Shown in pieces: positions 42,217-52,470 of a stretch of DNA of 64,000 nt. Origin of the DNA: Azorinus chamasolen. Lineage: Eukaryota > Mollusca > Bivalvia > Cardiida > Solecurtidae. Position 1 is the first letter of the stretch, and every line of letters begins with the position of its first letter. The notes beneath the pieces were generated by a model. That model saw nothing but the letters and a program-made list of their open reading frames with translations, had not been told where the DNA came from and ran no database searches. A program made the position numbers and the translations under genes. The stretch is from the NCBI GenBank assembly GCA_963576725.1, contig OY755243.1:75538106-75602105 (forward strand), written 5' to 3'.

Positions 42217-42756
42217 TAAGAAATCTACATCTAGTCATCTACTACTGTTCTTTTAAAGGTTCAATCATTGTTACGTGACCATTATAATGACATTTTCCTG
42301 CAAAACTTGTAAACTGAGTGCAAAGGAAATGTAATTGGCTAAGAACCCTCATTCTTGCACAAAACATGTTGTTTTAGTCCCGCTAGATCATGTATTAACA
42401 AGGCGATTCTCGTGCTCACGCGCTGTTGTTGACCAGTTTTAATTATACCTATTCAGGGCCTAAGGTAAACAATAGACGTGGATGCTATAGCGTTTTGGCC
42501 TAAGCTAGGTGAACGCTGCAAGTACAATTTCAGGAGCACCGACAATGAACTGTTTTTAGTGATAGAGATATTGAATGAAATGAAATTCCGTGTCAACGGT
42601 ATTTGATATAATCATGACATGATGTCAGAAAGAAAACAGTGGTCCGGAGACAGCATAAATCGAACGAAGTGTCAAAGAAGTGTATAGTTTTTGCTTGTAT
42701 TTGGAAGAATTAAATTGAGACAGGAAAGCAGAAATGGGTTTTATGCAAGAATAGCG
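42217..42756. other. Unassigned gene-free stretch
   Basis: No MITE or coding match was recognised. The sequence is less AT-biased around 42400-42560. It would be intronic if MTAP starts near 49.3 kb. Confidence 0.3.
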
Positions 42757-42842
42757 TTAATACACGTTTGTTTTCAAGCAATAACATCTGCAGTGTCCCT
42801 CGGGACACTGCAGATGTTATTGCCCGAAAAAACGTGTATTAA
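42757..42842. mobile_element. 86-bp TTAA-bounded perfect-arm palindrome
   Basis: TTAATACACGTTT and its complement AAACGTGTATTAA form the ends. The inner arms CAATAACATCTGCAGTGTCC and complement are perfect around CTC. This is a minimal fold-back MITE unlike families A-G. Confidence 0.7.
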
Positions 42843-43945
42843 CCCTCTAATGATCAGAGTCTGCTCTATTTGCCAATGGAATTTGGTAGGTCTTTTTCTT
42901 TACTTTCTAAAATGGCTAAAATTAATGTTCCAAATTGCACACCTCATTATAATCACAGGGGGCCATTTCGTGGGTCTACATGGTCTAAAAAGTCAAAAAA
43001 ATTGATTGGGTCGATTTAGTGTTATATTATATACAAGGGGTCTAACTACCCAATCGCAGATTTCACGACCGATTCGAAATAACGCCCGATTTTGGGCTAT
43101 CAAGATAAAAGACCTACTAATGTTTGGTAAGAACGTGAAGCTGGGACCTTGTACTTTTCAAATAATATAACTTTTGATACATTCCGACTAAGCCGTAGCC
43201 AGTGCCGACGTGAAATTCCAACAAAATACGCTGATTTTTCTTACTCGGACGAGAACTCGCAACAAATTGACCTAGTTACTAGTTGGCCAGTAACAGGGCA
43301 CTTGATTGACCTAGGGATGGTGCCCTGCGTTCTCACTAACGCTTATTGGGTAAGCAAGGTAACAGACGCGCGGATGTTGTTATTGTAAAGGAAGCGGGTC
43401 ACGTGACTCGTAGTAGCCTGACAGAGATTTAAATCTGCTAATTGCACGAAAATTCGCCTGCATTTCGGATCTGCATCAGTGTCTGCAGATAGTTTGAGAG
43501 GTAAACAATAGCTTTTTGTCATATATATTGATTGCACAATCGTTTTGTCCCGAGGCATCGCGATTATGGCCGTTTTACAGGGGGTCTAGCGGCAAATCGT
43601 TGTTGCGCGATCTCGTTCGAGTAAGCTAAATCAGCGTATTTTGTAGGAATTTCACGTCGGCACTGGCTACGGCTTAGTCGGAATGTATCAAAAGTTTTAT
43701 TATTTGAAAAGTACAAGGTCCCAGCTTCACGTTAGTACCAAACATTAGTAGGTCTTTTATCTTGATAGCCCAAAACCAGGCGTTATTTCGAATCGGTCGT
43801 GAAATCTGCGAATGGGTAGTTAGACCCCTTGTATATAATATAACACTAAATCGACCCAATCAATTTTTTTGACTTTTTAGACCATGTAGACCCACGAAAT
43901 GGCCCCCTATGATTATAATATTTTGTCAATGAAAGTTTTTGTAAT
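42843..43945 (-). mobile_element. Family A MITE relic split by a fold-back transposon
   Basis: 42843-42953 has AACCCTCTAATGATCAGAGT, CTGCTCTATTTGCCAATGGA and TTTACTTTCTAAAATGGCTA. The far part resumes at 43912 with ATTATAATATTTTGTCAATG. The 958 bp between are the next entry. Confidence 0.6.
42954..43911. mobile_element. 958-bp fold-back transposon, about 300-bp TIRs, 8-bp target duplication
   Basis: Arms 42954-about 43270 and about 43590-43911 are inverted copies, from CAYAGGGGGCCATTTCGTGG to GCACTGGCTACGGCTTAGTC and beyond. ATTATAAT is duplicated at 42946-42953 and 43912-43919, and the host MITE has it once. An 8-bp duplication fits hAT or Mutator-like elements; long arms favour the latter or a fold-back type. 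The about 320-bp middle (43270-43590) shows no transposase, so it is non-autonomous. The small frames here are not genes. Confidence 0.8.
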
Positions 43946-45017
43946 ACGGAAGTGTATCCTCCAGTTACCTCAAATCGGGGTAGAGTTGTTTTCGTGTTAC
44001 CGGAAATTATTTCGATATCGCACGCGCTGTTTTGATTCTGACGTCATAAACTTCAGAGCAAGTGGACAACACCCACTCCGCCAAGTTGCCACCAAAAATT
44101 CTAAGAATCAAACTTGGAGGGATAAATCACCGCTAATTTTGTGTCTATGGTTGCAAAATGTGGTATTTTATTTAAATCTGTTTGATGCACTATAGCTTTC
44201 ATACAATTTTCTGATTAAAAAGTCCATTCAACAGCCCGAGTTACTGCCATCTGTTTGTAAACACAATACTACGCAACATCAGGTTCAGGTGTACCGATTC
44301 AATAATTCTGTTTACCATTGCAAGGGAGTTAACTGTGGTGGTTTTCTTATGAGGCCCTAATACAAATTTTGTTGGAAATAAATCACGAATGCTGATGATG
44401 TTTATGAATAACATTAGATAGTTTAAATGTAGATCTATAGGTCTATTTTGAATGGTTTTAAATGGTTTTTGAGTAGATTTATTTCTTATTTAGACGTATA
44501 CTTTTAGGTTTACAACATCCCACCTCCTGCAAAGAAGTACCGCCTTTACTCACCTTCCTCGATGGCATCTGTGTCATCAGTACGCCTTGAGGGCAATATA
44601 TCCAAAATTGTTTCAAAATATTGAAACATTGTGAAGATAAAAAACATTTTGCAGTGAATGAATAAATAGAAATGACATTTTTTCACTCTCTATGTTGCGG
44701 TTGTTTACTTGTAACCCCACCAGGACCTCGATTTTATTGATTTTTCTGCTGTCCACGAAAATAGGTATACCCGCCTGTGATGACGTCATTTGCTGTACTG
44801 ATCAAAATGACAGCGCTTATGCCAAAATTATTGCCACAATTTGTACATTTCTGTAGGGGCTAAATAATGCAGTATTTGCTTTGTTTGTTGGCGTGTTTCA
44901 TTTTTAAATTGTTGTTATCTCGTTATGTTAATCCGCGATTGAATCTGTATCTGTATCTGTATATATACGTCGTAGAATCCTATAAGGCTTTTACACGACG
45001 GGTGAGAAGAGTCGCCT
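43946..45017. other. Gene-free stretch, including probable LINE 3' tail
   Basis: No gene recognised between 43946 and 44900. At about 44941-44970 the minus strand reads ACAGATACAGATACAGATTC, a short tandem tail directly downstream of the LINE ORF (minus strand), consistent with the repeated tail of a non-LTR retrotransposon. Confidence 0.5.
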
Positions 45018-47212
45018 TTATTTCTGGCGATGATCTCGTAGGGCTGTCTTGAAAGCCTCTACGGAATCAGCATGCACGATGCTGTTCGGTAGTCTATTCC
45101 ACTGTATCGCAGTGTTTACAAAGAATGAATTCCTGTATTGAGGGGTCTTGCTATTTGGGACTGCCAGCCCTTTTGTGTTGTTACATACTTGATTTTCTAT
45201 TATATTTCTTGCACTGTAGTCTTTAAACCTTGTCGCCTTGACATTTCTCCTTGGTTTTGACGGTTTCGTGAAAGTGGATTTCGGTAGAGCTGGTACTAAT
45301 CCCTCTACTACCTTATACATTAGTACCAGGCGAAGGCTCAGTCTCCTGTCTTCAAGGGTCTCTAAATCTAGTTGTTCTCTCATTCTTGTTACCGCTCCCG
45401 TCTCTCTGTCCTTATAGTTCCTTTTAATGAACCTGACCGCAAGGTTTTGAATTTTCTCCAACCTGTCTATGTCCCTTTTGAGGTAAGGATTCCAGATGGT
45501 TGCTCCATACTCCATTATAGATCTTACTACTGATATGTATGTCGTTTTCCTGCATTTTTCGGGAACATTTCTTAAGTTCCGTCTTAGAAATCCAAGTGTG
45601 GCGTTGGCCTTTTTACATAAATTGATTATGTGCACATTCCACTTGAGGTCTTTGGATATCTGTATGCCTAGATACGGATTATCTTGAACCTCTTGTAGGA
45701 TATGGTTGCCGAGCTGGTAGAATTTGGATATCTTCTGGTTTATGGAGAGCATATAACACTTTTTCGCATTGAATCTCATACCCCATTTGTTCGCCCATGT
45801 TTCTAGGTTGAGTAGGTCTGATTGAAGTTTCTCCTGATCCGTACTGCTCTTGATGGTTCGGTAAAGCAGGCAGTCGTCTGCAAACAGATGTACTGACGAT
45901 TTTACACAATCCGGGAGGTCATTTATGTGACAGAGAAACAGGATCGGTCCAAGGACAGTTCCTTGTGGGACTCCGGAGTCCACAGATGTCTCATCTGACT
46001 GTCCACCTTCTACTATGGTTCGCATTTTGCGGGTTGTTAGGAAGTTGGTCAGCCAGGTGTGGATGCTCCCTTGAATTCCATAGTGGTATAACTTGTGCAA
46101 CAGTTTGTCATGCGGTACTGTGTCGAATGCTTTAGAAAAATCTAGAATAGCTACATCCGTTTGGTGCCCCCTGTCATGTTCCTGGAGGAAGTCGTTCAGC
46201 GTAGTTAAGAGCTGTGTCTCACAGGAGTAGCCTGTTCGGAATCCATGGTTCAGATTTGTAAGGATTTTGTTACTTTCTAAGTGTGTCATTAGGTGTCTGC
46301 ATATTATGTGTTCTAAAATTTTGCAGACAACAGAGGTCAAAGAAACCGGCCTGTAGTTTTCAGCAAGATGCTTATCTCCTTTCTTGAAAATACTGGAGAC
46401 ATTTGCTGCTCTCCAATCAGTTGGGAGTTCACCAGTGTCTAGTGAGGCCTGCATTATGAGTTTCAGGATTGGGGCCAAATGTGCCGCACATTCTTTTAGA
46501 ATGCGGTTTGGGATGTTGTCAGGGCCTGAAGCTTTAGAGGGGTTTACCCTTTCCAGTAATTTCTGCAAGCCGTTTCTGTCAATTTCTATCGGTTTGACTG
46601 TATTTTCTGTCTTCGCTTCCATGCGGGGTAGGTCTTGGCTTGCAGATTTCGTGAAAACTGATTTAAACTGTTTCAAGAGGATTTCTGCCTTCCCTTTACT
46701 GTCTGATACCAGTGATGTCCCTTCTTTTAGAGGAGCAATGCCTCCTGCATCTTGTCGTTTAGATTTTACATATTTCCAGAACGGCTTTGTGTTATTATTT
46801 TCCAAACCTTCTATGATGTCTGAGTTTATGTAGTCTTGCTCTGCTTTACGCATATGCCTTTTACATTCTTTTTGAAATGCCCTGTAGTTTGACCATTTGT
46901 TTGTTTTGCGGGCCTGGTTATACAGTCTTTGCTTCTTTCTAATCATTGTCCGTTCCTTTCTTCTTATCCAAGGTGTACTATTCCTAGATTTTATTTCTTT
47001 ACTCGGTATGTTTCTGTCCATTGTTTCAAATAGGTGTTTCTTAAAGGTTTCCCACATACTCTGAACATTTCCTCCGATTCTGCACTGGTTTCCAATGACA
47101 GTTTCCGTATCCGCTAGGTCTACTTTAATCGAGTCCCAATCGGCTTTGCTGTAAATGTAACACTTTCTGGGTGCACACTTTTGGTGTTGGACTTTCGTCT
47201 CTATGTCTGTTA
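45018..47212 (-). pseudogene. LINE ORF2, reverse transcriptase part
   Basis: About 730 residues open to the stop at 45018-45020. Motifs in order: GPDNIPNRILKECAAHL; WRAANVSSIFKKGDKHLAEN; YRPVSLTSVVCKILEHI; HGFRTGYSCETQLL; DVAILDFSKAFDTVPHDKLL; SGVPQGTVLGPILFLCHIND; catalytic FADD followed by CLLYR (near 45885); YLGIQISKDLKW; a C-terminal segment with ATIWNPYLKRDIDRLEKIQN and WNRLPNSIVHADSVEAFKT. The open frame as found begins with an ATG at 47240 that belongs to the inserted transposon, so its first nine or so residues are not LINE sequence. It is probably inactive because of the split. Confidence 0.9.
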
Positions 47213-47449
47213 CAGTGATTAATCTAGAAATTTGAACCATGAGTCCCAGGACTCACTAATCTGAAAACAATGAGTCCCAGAGGAAAACTATGAGTCCCAA
47301 ACTAAATTGATGAGTCCCAAAGCATAAAATTAAATGAAAACTGATGTTAAATCGTAATTCTGCAGTTACATTCTAGTTTTGGAACATTTACTGCATTATA
47401 GTTATAAGTATAACCAGGTTTCCTGGCTAGTCTCATCAATTAGCTGTTA

Positions 47450-47698
47450 ACTTTTCCCTGTTCTGTTTATACCAAGTACCAGTACTGTACCTAGTGAATA
47501 TTCATGGAAAAAGTAGTTATAATCAAATATGGAAGGTGGAATATTGTAGACATTTCAGAAACTTTAAAGAAACTGATCTATCAAACTCCATTAGCAAATA
47601 GCAGACCCTTTTCTGACAACTTCTATAGGAGCCGTCTGATCTGGGTCTACTCTGTTTGCAAATGTGTGAAAACACGTTTACATGAAGGAAAGGGTTAA
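47450..47698 (+). mobile_element. MITE family A inside the 1185-bp transposon
   Basis: TTAACTTTTCCCTGTTCTGT to AAGGAAAGGGTTAA, core TTTTCTGACAACTTCTATAG and GGAGCCGTCTGATCTGGG. Insertion inside a transposon that itself sits in a LINE gives a three-level nest. Confidence 0.75.
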
Positions 47699-47904
47699 GA
47701 CAGCATGGATGTCGAATATTGTCAAAACCGAAAGTAGATCGATACCACCATTCAGAGTACCCATGTGTGGACTACTTACCTGGCACAAAGCAACAAAATG
47801 ATATGTTCGATAGTGTTTCAATAGTGTGTACATTTACCATGTAATGTTTGGCCTGATATTTGTCGCATATGCAGCAAAACATGAAATCCGTTGCCTAACA
47901 GAAG

Positions 47905-48134
47905 TCAACTAGGAGCAAGTCGCCAACCACTTTGGTCAGAACTCTTTTTCTCTTTAAGCTGACAGTCGTTATTTTCCTCCATTACATTGGATTCGGGATC
48001 CTTATTTTGATCCACGAATGTTGAAATCATGTCACTGGGACACAACTGACCTAAAATCGTTTGATTTGAGTCGATCTTAGCGACTATTTTCGGTAGCAGC
48101 ATCTTGGATTATCCGGGGTCTTTCGGTGCTCCAT
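47905..48134 (-). other. Small open frames of unknown status inside the transposon
   Basis: A 65-residue frame (48102-47905, MLLPKIVAKIDSNQTILG...) overlaps a shorter frame from an ATG at about 48134 (MEHRKTPDNPRCCYRK). CCAAT-like motifs lie just upstream at about 48150 (minus strand) and 48184 (plus strand). It could be a fragment of a transposon gene or captured sequence. No domain was recognised. Confidence 0.2.
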
Positions 48135-48403
48135 TTTAAAAGGAACGTTTTCATTGGCTCATTACGAACATCCTGCTGCATACTAGCCAATCAAAATCAT
48201 TGTTGTAAAATACATACAACAGTCGGATGTTGATATCGCTACGGTGTTCTAGTAGTTTCACTACGTGAAATTAACTTCAACGGCTACACGCAGCCATATT
48301 TTAATGCGTCCTTTAGGACGCTTACACTTCAGAATGATGCGTTTTTTGCTATTTTAATGCGTCTCTGACGCAGGACGCAGACCTAGATTAATCACTGCTG
48401 TTA

Positions 48404-48960
48404 TTATGATGTCATGGTCGGATATGCCTGGGACATTCGTAGATGACTTAACGAGTGTCGGGTTAGTGACAAACACCAAATCTAAAAGGTTGCTCTCTCT
48501 AGTAGGTGACTCATGGATCTGTGTCAACGAGCTTGCACCAGTGACATCGAAAAGACCTTGCTGTATATCTCTATCAGGACCTTTAGCTATCCCGGTGTTC
48601 CAGTTAATGTCCGGGCAGTTAAAGTCTCCTGCTAGAATAATATCTTTGTTACTACTTTGTATCTGTTGCAGGGATTTCTCAAGTTCTGTCAAATGTTTCT
48701 GGTGTCTGTGTGGCATGTAGAAGGAGCCTATCAGCAAATCTCTACTGCTTTTCGTCTTGACCTTGACCCATTCAATTTCTCCTTCTGTGACAAAAGACGG
48801 TTGCTCCACTGAGATTAGCGATTTCTCTACTAGTACAAAAACCCCTCCTCCGAGTGAGCTCCTGTCATTCCTGTAAGCGATATAATTAGAGGGGAAGATT
48901 TCACTTGATTTGACTGCGTTTCCCACACGAAAACTGGTAACTCGAGGGTATATAAAATCT
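48404..48960 (-). pseudogene. LINE endonuclease part (5'-truncated)
   Basis: Apurinic/apyrimidinic-type endonuclease segment of the same LINE. It includes SSEIFPSNYIAYRNDRSSLG, GSFYMPHRHQ, the GDFNCPDINW metal-binding motif and GISDHDIIIT (catalytic SDH). The first catalytic strand of the domain is absent. The frame up to 48995 extends into foreign family G sequence. Confidence 0.85.
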
Positions 48961-49020
48961 CCTGAAGAGACGATTCTAAAGAGTGGTAACAACATACGGT
49001 TTGGTACAGAAATAGAAGAC
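48961..49020. mobile_element. Half copy of the family G palindrome
   Basis: GAAGAGACGATTCTAAAGAG, TGGTAACAACATACGGTTTG, then ACCAATTCTTGAAACT. It matches the right half of the family G palindrome and abuts the LINE truncation point. Confidence 0.55.
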
Positions 49021-49281
49021 CAATTCTTGAAACTGTGTTTTAATTTACCTATGGACAGATCAAGGTTACATACGGAGCTGAAATTTTGAAAACGAAACTT
49101 GAAAGTCTTGAACCTCGAAAACTAATTATATATATTATATACAAAATATTCAGTCATAACAGCTTATTGTCATACTTCATTCTGCATAAATTTTTAGAAT
49201 ATAATACAATATAAAACAAGTTAGCTATACCGCTATCAACGAATAAAATCATTAATTAACTAAATCTTGTCATATTATTAC

Positions 49282-49395
49282 CTGGATTTGATGCGCTGGG
49301 TACCGGAAAATGTGCTCTCCAAAAGGGAGATAATTACTATCAACCGGAAATTATCTAAGCTTTTCACATTTCAGTTATTTCCCATTTATAAAGTC
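49282..49395 (-). promoter_or_regulatory. MTAP: Candidate MTAP first exon and promoter region
   Basis: On the minus strand CAGCGCATCAAATCCAG is followed by GTAATA, a plausible donor at 49281-49280. Two ETS-like motifs (CCGGAAA on the plus strand, at about 49312 and 49345) lie in or just upstream of this exon, as is common in TATA-less housekeeping promoters. The region matches no repeat family. This is one possible partner for the acceptor upstream of the MTAP ATG. Confidence 0.3.
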
Positions 49396-49700
49396 AATTG
49401 TAAAACAAACTTTTATCTACTCTTGTTGACTGTAACTTAGTAACTATACTAACAAATGATGCCTTAATCCGCTCCCGAAAAAGATCCATGTATAAGATAA
49501 TGATCGAAAGCATTAAAATCGGCTGAAAATTGCGGATCTATAATCTCTTTGTGAAGTGAATAATCATCCACACGGACCGCACGAGCTGCACGAGCCTTAG
49601 TCAACAATGTTATGGGACTGCTGTAAAAGATGTCTCCTCATATTTAGATTTAGTGGAATTTTCCAATGCAATCAAGTTTTTTGGGGAAACTATTGACCAA
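49396..49700. other. Gene-free stretch without repeats
   Basis: Unique-looking sequence with some CpG (ACACGGACCGCACGAGCTGC at about 49571). No exon or MITE could be fixed here; it may hold further promoter sequence. Confidence 0.3.
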
Positions 49701-49704
49701 GTGT

Positions 49705-49768
49705 CAAACAATCTGGATCCTGATGAGACGCTAAGTTACTTGGCGTCTAATTTGGATCCAAGCTGTTT
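49705..49768. repeat. Family E palindrome
   Basis: CAATCTGGATCCTGATGAGA, CGCTAAGTTACTTGGCG, then the complement to GGATCCAAGCTGTTTGC. Confidence 0.65.
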
Positions 49769-49904
49769 GCAAATGCGAATTAGGCCGTGGACAGCACCTA
49801 TTCACATTGTAGATAGATAACCCCTCTCGTCAGCAGTACTGGCAGAGCTGCGCGTCGGATTGTTAGTAAAGTTAAAGGTCACAAACCTGACATCCAGGAC
49901 AGTG

Positions 49905-50005
49905 TCAGGTCAAGCAAAGACCTATGTGTTATATCATAGGTCTTTGGGTCAAGTGGTACTAGAATAAAAGTCACTTGTTACGTGTTATAACAGGACATTT
50001 TGATG

Positions 50006-50044
<39 letters not shown>

Positions 50045-50055
50045 GGGGGGGGGTT
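49905..50055. repeat. Inverted repeat and (TG)n(G)n tract
   Basis: AAAGACCTATG and CATAGGTCTTT (about 49916-49947) form a short hairpin. A (TG)n microsatellite at about 50009-50041 is followed by a run of about 12 G. Confidence 0.6.
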
Positions 50056-50089
50056 ATAAAAACTTGTCGTACACTTGGCTACGAGAATT

Positions 50090-50340
50090 TAAACCTTTAC
50101 TCCATAGATACGCATTTAGAACTACGGCTTTGCAAACAGAGAAGACCCAGCTCAGACGGCTTATTGGAGCCGTCTGATCAGGGTCTACTCTGTTTGCTTA
50201 TGATATAATGTAGATATAGTTTACAGATTCTGTCATGGCCAAAACTTTCTGCGTCCATGTGCTACTATGAAAATTAATCCAATTAATATTTATGACGTCA
50301 TTATTTCTGACATGAATATTCATGGAGTAAATGGTTAACG
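50090..50340 (-). mobile_element. MITE family C, nearly complete
   Basis: TTAAACCTTTACTCCATAGA to TCATGGAGTAAATGGTTAA, core CAGACGGCTTATTGGAGCCG, GGTCTACTCTGTTTGCTTAT. Confidence 0.7.
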
Positions 50341-50578
50341 TTGCAAATAAGATCCCCTTATCTGATTATTTCAAGGTTCGGTTACGCATCTAATTACTCT
50401 CCGTGCACTTCTATGAATAAACAATGAAACTATTACAGTTTAATCTAAACTCTTTGCACGCTAAGTAATTGTCATCTGCAAAAACAAGAAAAATTGTCGT
50501 CTGCCACAATTTTCAAAGTTAAGTTTAGATCTAGGCTACTTTTCTTCAAATATTTTTTCATAAAAAAAACATAGAAGA

Positions 50579-50865
50579 TTAACCATTTCCTTCATAAATA
50601 CGCCTTTCTACGCCTCTGTTATAGTCACTTCTTGAAACCATTGTGATAAATAGAGCGTCTTCAAATGCTCTATTTATCACAATGGTTTCAATAATACAAA
50701 ATTCTAAAATGTTCTAATTAATGCTCCTTTTCGGTAGACTCATTCAAAGAGATTGGGTCTAAAAATAGCCTATGAGGTAATGGGTTAAACAGATTGGATC
50801 CTGAAGAGACGCTGAGTTACCCGGCGTTTCATCTGGATCCAAACTGTTTTCACAGGCAATCACAA
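50579..50865. mobile_element. Family B MITE followed by family E palindrome
   Basis: 50579-50788: family B bounded by TTAA; its palindrome (CACTTCTTGAAACCATTGTG...) has a shortened centre (GAGCGTCTTCAAATGCTC). 50790-50852: family E (GATTGGATCCTGAAGAGACG to CATCTGGATCCAAACTG). Confidence 0.65.
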
Positions 50866-50955
50866 ATTCGCCGCTAGAGTTCAGAGTTACAAAACTGAAC
50901 GAAGGTTGAGTTACTTAATTGTCAGTTCCCGTAATAGATCTAGTTTGTACTTGAA

Positions 50956-51206
50956 TTAACCCTTTCCCTGTTCTATGTTTACTCCAAATTTCAATACCTA
51001 CTGAATATTCATGGACAAAATAGTTATAGTGAAATATGGAAGGTGGAACATATTAGCCATTTTAGAAAGTAGAGAGACAGCTCTATCAAATTCTTTAAGC
51101 AAACAGAGCAGGTCCTGATCAGACGGCTCCTATAGGAGCCTCTGATCTGGGTCTACTCTGTTTGCAAATGCGTGAAAATGGCGTTTATATGAAGCAAAGG
51201 GTTTAA
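50956..51206 (+). mobile_element. MITE family A, full length
   Basis: Bounded by TTAA (50956 and 51203). It has CCCTTTCCCTGTTCTATG, core CAGACGGCTCCTATAGGAGC (the last CG of the arm is lost) and GCAAATGCGTGAAAATGG. Confidence 0.8.
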
Positions 51207-51689
51207 TAAAAACTATAAACAGACAAACTATCAAATTATTGTCCAGTGAGTTTAAAGCCGACGATACTTTATTAAAACATGGCTTCCAAAACAGAATTTA
51301 CTCATCTTGAACATTTCTACGTGGTATTTAAGCCACATGATGACGTTTGAATGATGACTTTAAAATATCCCCCACCCCGGCCCCTGGGATTTCCCCTCTA
51401 GGGCACTTCAGGGCCGTACCCAGAATTTTTTGTCTGGGGGGGGGGGGGGGGGGCCGAGTTGGGGAGGGTACGGGAGGGGTGTCCCCTCCCGGTAGCCGAA
51501 ATTTTTTTGGTATGACGCATTGAATGGTGCAATTTCCTGCTATCTGGATCACTCTATCAATATATAATTTTATGTTATAATATAGGAAATCGGCTCTTTT
51601 TACACCTGGGTTTAGGTGCAGAGACTTAATACATGATGAATGATCACCAATGTTTCAATGTATGGACTTCGTACAAATCACCCTAACAC

Positions 51690-51985
51690 AAAAGTTGTGA
51701 TCAAGGCTAAAGTTTTTTGCCATTGACAGACAGACAGACGGACATGTGATCATGCCTTTTTTTCCATTGGCAGGCGTGATCTTGGTTAAAGGTTTTTGCC
51801 ATTGACAGACAGACAGACGGACATGTGATCATGCCTTTTTTCCATTGGCAGACGTGATCTTGGTTAAAGTTTTTTGCCATTGACAGACTGACTAAAGACT
51901 TTTGCCATTGACAGACAGGCAGACAGACATATGATTAAAGTTTTGCCTTTGACAAACAGACAGACATTTGATCATGATTTAAAAA
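51690..51985 (+). repeat. About 85-bp tandem array with GACAGACAGACGGACA
   Basis: Units TTGCCATTGACAGACAGACA, CATGTGATCATGCC, CCATTGGCAG and GTGATCTTGGTTAAAG occur two to three times, then decay. Confidence 0.6.
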
Positions 51986-52411
51986 AAATACTATGGACAG
52001 ACTCGGCACTATTAATCTCAGAACTAACATCTGCTTATGTCTTTATTTAAGGACATGCATGTTGATCTACCAAGATTGGCAAGAACACAATTAAAAGTAA
52101 TAAAGAAAACATTTTTTTTGAAAATCATCTCCATTTATTTATTAAAATAAGAAAACATGAGTATATCAGTTGTCTATATAAATATATTTACTTTTAAAAG
52201 AAAATGACCATTCTTTTATGTAGTATAAATAACTGAAATGTAAATACATAGATTATTTTGGGGGTTTTTTTTCTGAACATTACCAAATTATATAAAAAAG
52301 CAAAATATCCAAGTAAATATACACTCAACTAACCATAGCATCACACTAGTTCTTTCTTCTAAATGTGAAAACAACCCTGATCAAAACTACAAACATTAAA
52401 TGTAACAGTTT

Positions 52412-52470
52412 AACACGAGGATCATGATGGCCCTTAATCTCTCACCTGGTTATAACAGAAATATGTATAC
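52412..52470 (+). repeat. Decayed 5' end of type 4 minisatellite element
   Basis: ACACGAGGATCATGATGGCC then CTTAATCTCTCACCTGGTTA resembles the start of the element at 24290. No array or 3' hairpin follows. Confidence 0.5.

Larger units (their letters stand above)
47213..48397. mobile_element. 1185-bp DNA transposon, 15-bp TIRs, 6-bp target duplication
   Basis: Perfect TIRs CAGTGATTAATCTAG (47213-47227) and complement (48383-48397), flanked by CTGTTA on each side (47207-47212, 48398-48403). Subterminal repeats: ATGAGTCCCA four times at 47239-47320 on the left; AATGCGTC and GACGC motifs at 48303-48380 on the right. It carries a family A MITE at about 47450-47698. CAGTG ends and subterminal repeats suggest a hAT-like element, but the 6-bp duplication is not the classical 8, so the superfamily is left open. 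Confidence 0.8.
45018..48960 (-). mobile_element. LINE retrotransposon, 5'-truncated, split by a 1185-bp transposon
   Basis: Minus-strand non-LTR element. The endonuclease part lies at about 48950-48398 and the reverse transcriptase part at 47212-45018. The two are one ORF: removing 47213-48397 plus one copy of the 6-bp duplication joins ...ISDHDIIIT to DIETKVQHQK in frame. It lacks the 5' end of the endonuclease; family G palindrome sequence lies beyond 48960. Apart from the insertion and truncation no stop or frameshift was seen, so it is much younger than the LINE at 4866. Confidence 0.9.

Noticed and set aside
46384..46833. 149-residue plus-strand frame
   Set aside because: Lies antisense to the LINE reverse transcriptase ORF; shadow frame.
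47905..48102. 65-residue frame as a host exon (for example MTAP first exon)
   Set aside because: It lies inside the 1185-bp transposon and has no convincing donor in the right phase; kept only as an unknown frame.
48406..48720. 104-residue plus-strand frame
   Set aside because: Antisense to the LINE endonuclease.
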